Assembly (NCBI GenBank): GCA_009829735.1
Contig: CM020618.1
Span: forward strand, 6,074,882 to 6,138,881
Reading direction: 5' to 3'
Length of the DNA stretch: 64,000 bases
Source: Pyropia yezoensis
Taxonomy: Eukaryota; Rhodophyta; Bangiophyceae; Bangiales; Bangiaceae
Made by a program: the position numbers and the translations under genes
In this document: positions 59,856 through 64,000 of the stretch, piece after piece
How positions within the stretch are numbered: position 1 is the first letter of the stretch
Layout of the letters: each line of letters starts with the position of its first letter
Notes under the pieces: model-generated
Seen by the model: the letters and a program-made list of their open reading frames with translations, nothing else
Database searches by the model: none
Told to the model about the DNA's origin: nothing

Positions 59856-60902
59856 GGCTCGCAGTGGCGGTGGGGGGTGGATGAAGAGCGTTGGGGGGAA
59901 AGGATGAGCAGGGGGGATGGAAGGGATGAGCAGGGGGGGGGCAAGGGGGTGGGATGAAGAGGATGCACCGTCTTCATTCCACCGGTGGGGAGGGAGGGGG
60001 CGCATGACTGACGTCATTGCAGTCTCTGGGCAAGGCGGCGGGCGGGGGAAGCGGAAGCTCGCGGGGAACCGGCAGATGCATCGACCCCATGAACCCATGC
60101 AAACCCATTTGATTATTGTGATGATTACAATATTTCCAGTTCCCCGAATTTTGTCTCACGGAGACAAGACCAACAGCGTGACAACAAGGCCATGAGCCAA
60201 CCGTGTGCTGGGAGCTCGCAGCGGACCAATAGCGTGCTGTGGGGCTTTCCTATTGATCAGGCGATGATTGGCTGCAGTCTCGGTGGATCTTGTACCGAAC
60301 GCTGGTTGGTCAGATAGCTGTTGTTTTCTCTCACGATCTCGGCGGATTTTCCTCTATCTCGGCCCGATCCACTCAAGAACACTGGGAGAGGTCGCAGCTG
60401 GTTCCTGCGATGCGCGTTACATCTTCGATGTGGGCAGAAATCTCGAGAAAGTCTCAGATGAGGCATGCCATTGACCTATTGTGGGCCTGTTGTTGTCATT
60501 GTCGCCATGGAACGAAAATCGGGGTACTGCAATACAACTTGTCCTTGCGCATCAGATCCTGATGTGCGAAGGACAAGTTGAATTCGTAAAGACAGGCATC
60601 GAGCAACTGCGTCCCAAGTGCGCACGGCTCAGGAAAACCCTGCGAGCGAGCCCATTCGCCACGTGGCCGACTGGACGCCCCGGCCCAGTCCGATCCTTGC
60701 GCCCTCCTTCCCCACCCCGACCACCTTCGCCCGTTCTCGTCCGTCGGTGTACCAGCCCCGCGTTGGCGCGCGCGTCGCCCGGATCCCCGGGATCGCCTCC
60801 CACTGCTGTGTGTGCAGCAGTCTCTTTTTGTGTGTGTTTGTGAGACAACCGCTATCTCCTTGTCGTCTTCCTACGCCTTGGCCCCCCTCCTTCCGCTCCA
60901 CG
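59856..60902. promoter_or_regulatory. Divergent promoter region with CCAAT-type boxes
   Basis: 60080-60600 is far less GC-rich than its flanks. It holds several CCAAT/ATTGG sites: GACCAATAG near 60224, TATTGATC near 60252, GATTGGCTG near 60267 and GGTTGGTC near 60305, spaced at about 15-40 bp. This clustering looks regulatory. A TTGTCTC-acg-GAGACAA hairpin lies at about 60149-60167. Confidence 0.45.
60535..60580. repeat. Inverted repeat hairpin, 21-22-bp arms
   Basis: CAACTTGTCCTTGCGCATCAG at 60535-60555 and CTGATGTGCGAAGGACAAGTTG at 60559-60580 pair almost perfectly around a 3-bp spacer. It lies 320 bp upstream of the next start codon, so it could be regulatory or a tiny foldback remnant. 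Confidence 0.8.
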
Positions 60903-62534
60903 ATGGCGTCCTCTCGCCTGGCCTACCCCTCTTCCCCTACCGTCAATGCGGCGCTCAACTGGTCGCTTGCCGCCCTCCGCGTGGCGCCGTCCCCCACCAC
61001 CCGTGTCCTCCACAACCCGACGGCTGCCGCGCTCGTCGCGGCCGCCCCCCCGGACGCCGTCACGCGGCCCGCCGCGGCGTCGACGGTGCGGGTGTTTGCG
61101 GCGCCGTCGGCGGCTACCCCCGCCCCCACCGCCGCCGCACAGCCGTCGGCGGTGCAGTGGGTGCGGCTGCTGTCGGCGGTGGCGGGCCGCCTGGAGCGAT
61201 CGTCCACGCTGTACGTGGTGGATGGCGACGTGGGCGGCGCGGCGGCCGTGCGGCTGCTGACCGCCTCGGCCGGTGTCGCGGCAGCGGCGCGGCTGGCGCT
61301 GGGCCGCCTGCCGGGCCGGGCGCCGACGCCGTCAGCGGTGGTGATGGTCGCGGGGGGGGGGCTCCCGGGAGATGCCGCGTCCGCGGCGCGGCGCTACGGG
61401 GTGGACGCCGAGGGGGGGGGGGCCTACGTCGCCGTCTATGACGAGGCGGGGATAGTGGGGGTGGCGGGCCCAGAGGTGGGCATGGAAGGTGGGGGGGTGC
61501 CGTCTGCGGCGGCAGTAAGGGAAGGGATTGCCGCGGTGGTCGCGCCGTCATTCACATCGTACGTATCGAGGGGCTCTTGTCGTTGTGTTGTGTCGGGTGG
61601 GGGGGGTGACTAGTGCCTGTCAGGAAGGCGCACGCTGGGCTGGCGCCTTTGAGTGTCTTTGTGGGAGTGTGAGGGCTGGCCTGTTTTGTACGGTCACTGC
61701 ACACTGGGTTGATGGGCGTGCTTTCCGCTTTTGTCGGAGGGCCGGCTGCCTCTGTCGCCGGCACGAGCACCGTCCTGACGCCGCTCTCTCTCACCTGGTC
61801 TTCTTTTGTCTGTTGTTGAACCGCCTCGGTGCACGCTGGCTTGGTGACCGCCGCGTGCTCCTGCTCGCCGTGCCCGTCCGTGTGCGGACTTTGGATCCTC
61901 AACCTGTGCGCCCCCCCCCCCCTTCCTACCCCCCCATGGCGTTGGCGACCACAGGGGGGTTCTTCTCCGCTCTGCTCTCACCTCCGATACGCTGCTTGTC
62001 GGCGCCGCCGCTGGCTCGTCGGCAGCGGCAGCATCTGCCAGCGGCATGGGTCACCACCTCCTCTCCGCCACCGCCTTGACGCGCGCTTGGGCGTGCGCGG
62101 CCGCCGCGGACGACGCGGCCGCCACGGTGGGCGACGTCCTCACCGCCCCCACCACGCGGCTGACCCGCGACGGCGACGCGCGCCGGTCGGTGGGGGTACC
62201 CGCGACGCTGACGTTGGTGCTCGGTGACGGCGCGGGGGCGGCCAAGGGCGGCAAGACCCCGGCGGCCAAGGCTGTCCCGTCCCAGGCGGCGGCGGCCTTT
62301 TACTTTTTGGCCGCGGGCGCGTCGCCCGCGGCGGCGGCGGCGGACCGCGTGGCGGCGGCGTGGGCGTTTGGGCGTGCCGCCGCAGCGGCGGGGGCGGACG
62401 TGCTGGTGGCGCCGGGGGGCAAGGCCGCCAAGGCGGAGCTGGCCGACCGGGTTGCCGCTGAGGTCGAAGGCACGGGTGTGAGTGTCAAGGGCGACGAGCT
62501 GGTGGATGACGTGCCGGACGCGCCAGCCGCCTGA
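60903..62534 (+). CDS. Two-exon protein resembling a catalytically dead ATP-type PEP carboxykinase
   Basis: ATG 60903. I place exons at 60903-61558 and 61955-62534 (donor ATC|GTACGT, acceptor CCACAG), which join in frame to a 411-residue protein. The family call is an eye alignment and is tentative. In order, it resembles the PEPCK landmarks VLHNPTAAALVAAA (YHNLSYEEL), STLYVVDGDVGGAAAVRLLT (LYVVD...GAD..YRL.VR), YVAVYDEAGIVGVAGPEVGMEG (LVLIGGTEYAGEIKK), then across the splice GVLLRSALTSDTLLVGAAAGSS (GVLPMHCSANVG..GDVALFFGLSGTG), PATLTLVLGDGAG (VIFLTADAFG), VPSQAAAAFYFLAAG (LTPEQAMYHFLSGYT) and GADVLVAPGG (ARVWLVNTGWTGG). The kinase P-loop lysine, the metal His and the TGRSPKDK block are absent, so activity is unlikely. 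If this reading is wrong, it is an unknown Ala-rich protein. Confidence 0.45.
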
Positions 62535-62643
62535 GCAGTACCGTCGTCGCGTTGGGCTGGAGAGAGAGGGTGGAGGGCGGGGGGTGACCCCTCGAAATGA
62601 CGCGGTGCGGTCGTGGGCGTTTTTTTGTTGTTTGTTTGTTCGC

Positions 62644-63070
62644 ATGCCTGGTGATGATTACGTCCGTAAGCCTCGGGCGGCACAGCCAACTATCATCACA
62701 GACCCGCTGGATGGAGGGCGTCAGTGGCAGAGGGACGGGGCTCGAGGGATAGACCGACCCCCCTTGTACCGCCGCGGCCGCGCAAGACGATTGACCCGTC
62801 GCGGGCGGCGGCCATGCCCACAAAAAGAATAGAAGAATAGATAGGGTCCCAACGACCCCGCCGCCCGACAGGCGTGGCGATTCGGCCGCTGTCCGAGTCG
62901 CCCAAAACTCTGGCCGCCCCCTCTCCCGAGGGGAGGAGGAGCCCGCCCCTGGTGCGGCCGTCCACGCCGCCCTCCGCCGCCACCTCCGCGCCGCAACCGA
63001 CGCGTATCGGAACGAGGTTACCATCGCTGCTGCGGCGGGGGAGGTGAGGGACCTCCTCGCTGCCCGATAG
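62644..63070 (+). CDS. Small basic protein of unknown family
   Basis: ATG 62644 opens MPGDDYVRKPRAAQPTIITD, then PLDGGRQWQRDGARGIDRPP and a basic RRGRARRLTRRGRRPCP stretch. That frame stops at 62832 right after an A5 run. One frame over, the reading continues RRIDRVPTTPPPDRRGDSAAVRVAQNSG... and ends AAVHAALRRHLRAATDAYRN, EVTIAAAAGEVRDLLAAR and TAG at 63068-63070. That ending is amphipathic helix and clearly protein-like. A one-base slip in the A run (or a short intron) would join both parts into about 140 residues. It ends 73 bp from the PPR stop on the other strand. It might be an organellar ribosome or complex subunit, but no family is recognised. Confidence 0.4.
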
Positions 63071-63143
63071 GGCCACCCCTCCCCGCGGGGCCGCGACCAG
63101 CCCCGCAGCCGCGACACGGCCTTTCACCAGCTGTCCACGCAGC

Positions 63144-64000
63144 TCAGCGAGCCAGCGCTGGCGGCGGCCGCGGCCGCGGCGTGCGGCGCCCCCTCCCGGG
63201 GCGGGGAGCGCCCCTCCCCCGCCCCCCCTCTCCCCAACCACCACGATCGCGCACCCCTTCGCCTCCCGGCACTCCCCTGGGGGAAGTGGGGTGGGCGCGG
63301 CCGCCGGAGGTCGCCGGCGAGCCTCCCCCGCCACCCGCGCCGCCCCGACGCACCATCGCCGCTGCCACCGCGTCGGCGGTGGGTGTATCCCCCGCCGCCA
63401 TCGCGGCGCGCCGCAGCGACGCCGCTGCAGCCACGACCGCCACCGACGGGGTCACGCTGGCGGTGGCGGTGGCGGCGGCGGGCGAAGGGGGGAAGGGCGG
63501 CCGCCCCCCCGCCACCACCTCAGCGGCAGGGATGCCGCGCCCCCCGGACAGGCGGTCCATGGCCGAGAAGAGCCCGACGGCGTCGTCCAGGCGGTCCGCA
63601 TCGGCGAGCGCCTCGACGAGCGCCGCGTACGCGAGCTCCCCAGGCGTCACCCCCGCCGCGCGCATGTCTGCCAGCACCCCGAGCGCCAGGTCCAGGTGGC
63701 TCGGCGTCGCGCTCGCCGCCGCCACCGCCTTCACCCCCGCCGTGGGGGGAGCGCCCGCCGCCGGCGTGCTCGGCGTCGTCACACTCGCGGAGGATGCCGT
63801 CGCAGTCGTGACGGGCGACGCCGTCACCGCCGCCGGTGCCGACGCGCAGATGGCCTTGATGAGGCTCGTATAGCTTATCACGTCGGGGGTGATGCCCTCG
63901 GCGACCATGGCATCAAAGATGGCGACCGCCCGCTCAGGCCCTGCCCGTGCCACCGCGCATGCATTGAGGAGGACGTTGTAGGTGACCCTGTCCGGCTCCA
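63144..64000 (-). CDS. Pentatricopeptide repeat (PPR) protein, 3' part
   Basis: PPR proteins bind organellar RNA through 35-residue helical repeats and act in plastid or mitochondrial RNA processing. At the window edge the frame reads EPDRVTYNVLLNACAVAR, AGPERAVAIFDAMVAEGITP and DVISYTSLIKAIC, one full repeat and the start of the next. A further repeat is HLDLALGVLADMRAAGVTPGELAYAALVEALADADRLDDAVGLFSAM. An Ala/Thr-rich insert of about 45 residues interrupts the repeats, and a Gly/Arg/Pro tail follows to the stop at 63144. The 5' part lies beyond position 64000. The target cannot be inferred. Confidence 0.8.
   Translation of the reverse strand, partial: EPDRVTYNVLLNACAVARAGPERAVAIFDAMVAEGITPDVISYTSLIKAICASAPAAVTASPVTTATASSASVTTPSTPAAGAPPTAGVKAVAAASATPSHLDLALGVLADMRAAGVTPGELAYAALVEALADADRLDDAVGLFSAMDRLSGGRGIPAAEVVAGGRPPFPPSPAAATATASVTPSVAVVAAAASLRRAAMAAGDTPTADAVAAAMVRRGGAGGGGGSPATSGGRAHPTSPRGVPGGEGVRDRGGWGEGGRGRGAPRPGRGRRTPRPRPPPALAR

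Noticed and set aside
60903-62534. Electron transfer flavoprotein alpha subunit
   Set aside because: First impression from Ala/Val-rich Rossmann-like text; the family's FAD-binding C-terminal motif is absent.
1-64000. LTR retroelements, reverse transcriptase, capsid genes or CRISPR arrays
   Set aside because: No polymerase, protease, integrase or capsid motifs, and no regular spacer array, were found on either strand by reading.

Overview
This window looks like nuclear DNA of a eukaryotic alga with a very GC-rich genome; a bangiophyte red alga of the Porphyra/Pyropia kind is my best guess. The evidence is eukaryote-only genes (SEC16, a PPR protein, SDHAF4), a plastid tocopherol prenyltransferase with a transit-type N-terminus, almost saturated G/C at third codon positions, few and short introns, and a tRNA gene that appears to carry two tiny introns. 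The organism call is inference; no marker here fixes the species. Long runs of C or G are everywhere, and several genes change reading frame exactly at such runs, so some breaks may be sequencing or assembly slips.

Left arm (1-19 kb). A partial Ala/Gly/Pro-rich protein on the + strand is followed by a very large SEC16 gene on the - strand, whose true start is in a small upstream exon. A divergent promoter region separates it from a + strand gene for a protein with an N-terminal hydrophobic segment and a C-terminal hedgehog-type Hint (Hog-like) domain. A tRNA-Arg(ACG) gene with two candidate intervening segments lies at 19.14-19.23 kb.

Repeat and transposon zone (19-43 kb). Tandem repeats rich in G/C runs, a degenerate pogo/Tigger-type transposase, and a PIF/Harbinger element (Myb/SANT-like protein on +, DDE transposase on -, convergent) dominate. 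A second, truncated copy of the Harbinger left side seems to lie at 19.5-21.3 kb. A P-loop ATPase/PD-(D/E)XK nuclease gene follows at 38.8-41.25 kb. Just upstream of it is a 1.64-kb element with perfect 16-bp terminal inverted repeats, which carries a spliced gene for a secreted Ala/Asp-rich protein. Several calls between 21 and 30 kb are weak ORFs, marked as such.

Right arm (43-64 kb) is gene-dense and ordinary in layout: an unrecognised - strand protein, a SAP-domain nuclear protein, homogentisate phytyltransferase (-) divergent from SDHAF4 (+), an unrecognised NLS-bearing protein, an EamA-type transporter (-) divergent from a two-exon protein that resembles a catalytically dead ATP-PEP carboxykinase, a small basic protein, and the 3' part of a PPR gene running off the window end. 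These genes serve different compartments (ER exit sites, plastid, mitochondrion, nucleus) and do not form a pathway cluster. No LTR retroelement, reverse transcriptase, capsid gene or CRISPR array was seen.
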